Source: Thermodesulfobacteriota bacterium
GTDB lineage: Bacteria > Desulfobacterota > BSN033 > UBA1163
Assembly (NCBI GenBank): GCA_026415035.1
Contig: JAOAHX010000005.1
Location: 92,235-156,234, forward strand
Reading direction: 5' to 3'
Length of the DNA stretch: 64,000 nt
Of the stretch, positions 63,765 through 64,000 are shown in pieces. A program made the position numbers and the translations under genes. Within the stretch, counting starts at the first letter, position 1. Each line of letters begins with the position of its first letter. The notes under the pieces are model-generated. The model saw only the letters and a list, made by a program, of their open reading frames with translations. It was not told where the DNA came from and ran no database searches.

Positions 63765-64000
63765 CAGAGTCTTGAGCTTGTGCAGGGGGGGCTCCCCCTG
63801 TCCAGTTGATCAAAACGAATTTACCAACCCAACAGTCTGGTTTGCATCATGGTTTATCCCTCAGTGTTGTTTTTCGTGACCATAACACACCGGCTGTCAG
63901 ATTGGTATAGGCTGATAGTCAAAATCGTTAATTTTTAGAGGAACCCATAATTGAAAAAGGCGATTATAAAAGATTTGCCACTGGTTTTGTGATCAATTTG
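63765..64000. other. right edge of the window, no gene recognised
   Basis: 236 bases upstream of the thermonuclease. A perfect 7-bp inverted repeat CAGGGGG / CCCCCTG with a 4-base loop lies at 63783-63800. Nothing else is supported. Confidence 0.5.

Larger units (their letters stand above)
61060..64000. mobile_element. integrative element, left part (extends past the window)
   Basis: Begins at the comM junction and carries a large serine recombinase, a small overlapping gene and a thermonuclease. Base composition is visibly more AT-rich than the other 61 kb and intergenic spaces are longer. The 5' half of comM is not found to the right, so the other end is beyond base 64000. No capsid, conjugation or resistance gene is visible, so phage, island and transposon-like natures cannot be separated. 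Confidence 0.75.

Overview
The window reads as a contiguous piece of a GC-rich, Gram-negative bacterial chromosome, most likely a member of the Desulfobacterota (former Deltaproteobacteria) or a close relative. The reasons are indirect: an NtrC-type sigma-54 activator with a sigma-54-like promoter nearby, a nine-heme c-type cytochrome with a b-type cytochrome, an IHF-alpha gene followed by a MerR regulator after pheT, a tungstate-type ABC transporter, an Slp-type outer-membrane lipoprotein, GTG/TTG starts and strong GGAGG ribosome binding sites. No 16S rRNA gene is present, so the placement is an inference.

Layout. 1-2.5 kb: 3' part of lon and a MEMO-family gene. 2.5-7 kb (minus): an ECF-type vitamin/metal uptake operon (S component, fused double ATPase, EcfT) followed by a transglutaminase-like gene and a small unknown. 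7.1-9.1 kb: yjbQ, a PPP-type phosphatase and a HAD phosphatase. 9.2-14.2 kb: an NtrC-type regulator, two small membrane proteins around an AT-rich patch with a palindrome and a sigma-54-like promoter, then a degenerate receiver, nine-heme cytochrome c and cytochrome b, closed by a strong terminator. 14.3-20 kb: BepA-like M48 protease, DUF2284 protein, a three-GAF hybrid histidine kinase, and an unusual CopD/cytochrome b5/heme c fusion. 20.1-32.7 kb: housekeeping genes (secDF, rplM-rpsI, argC, mutS, pcm, tsaD, rsmA, clpB). 32.8-40.7 kb: the classical thrS-infC-rpmI-rplT-pheST-ihfA cluster plus merR, bracketed by tRNA-Val(GAC) and tRNA-Pro(GGG). 41-46.6 kb: surE, two different fructose-1,6-bisphosphatases, a class II aldolase-like gene and miaB. 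46.6-51.3 kb (minus): transketolase, HAD protein, Pit phosphate transporter and its DUF47 partner. 51.4-59 kb: HAD, hsp20, superoxide dismutase, tupABC, slp, greA and an acyl-CoA carboxylase/decarboxylase subunit. 59.1-60.4 kb: a sensor-only Cache protein and a 56-aa membrane protein.

The right end (about 61-64 kb) is different: visibly more AT-rich DNA carrying a large serine recombinase, a small overlapping upstream gene and a thermonuclease. The recombinase runs straight into the 3' half of comM, which has lost its 5' half; this is an integrative element whose far end lies outside the window.

Points most worth following up: the element in comM; two genes (infC and the Pit transporter) whose ribosome binding site and promoter geometry point to ATC start codons; two apparently leaderless transcripts (mutS and the Cache gene); the sigma-54-like promoter next to the NtrC regulator and redox operon; the CopD/b5/heme-c fusion; and the tandem of two unrelated FBPases with a deviating aldolase. 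All family assignments were made by reading translated sequence; no database search was run.
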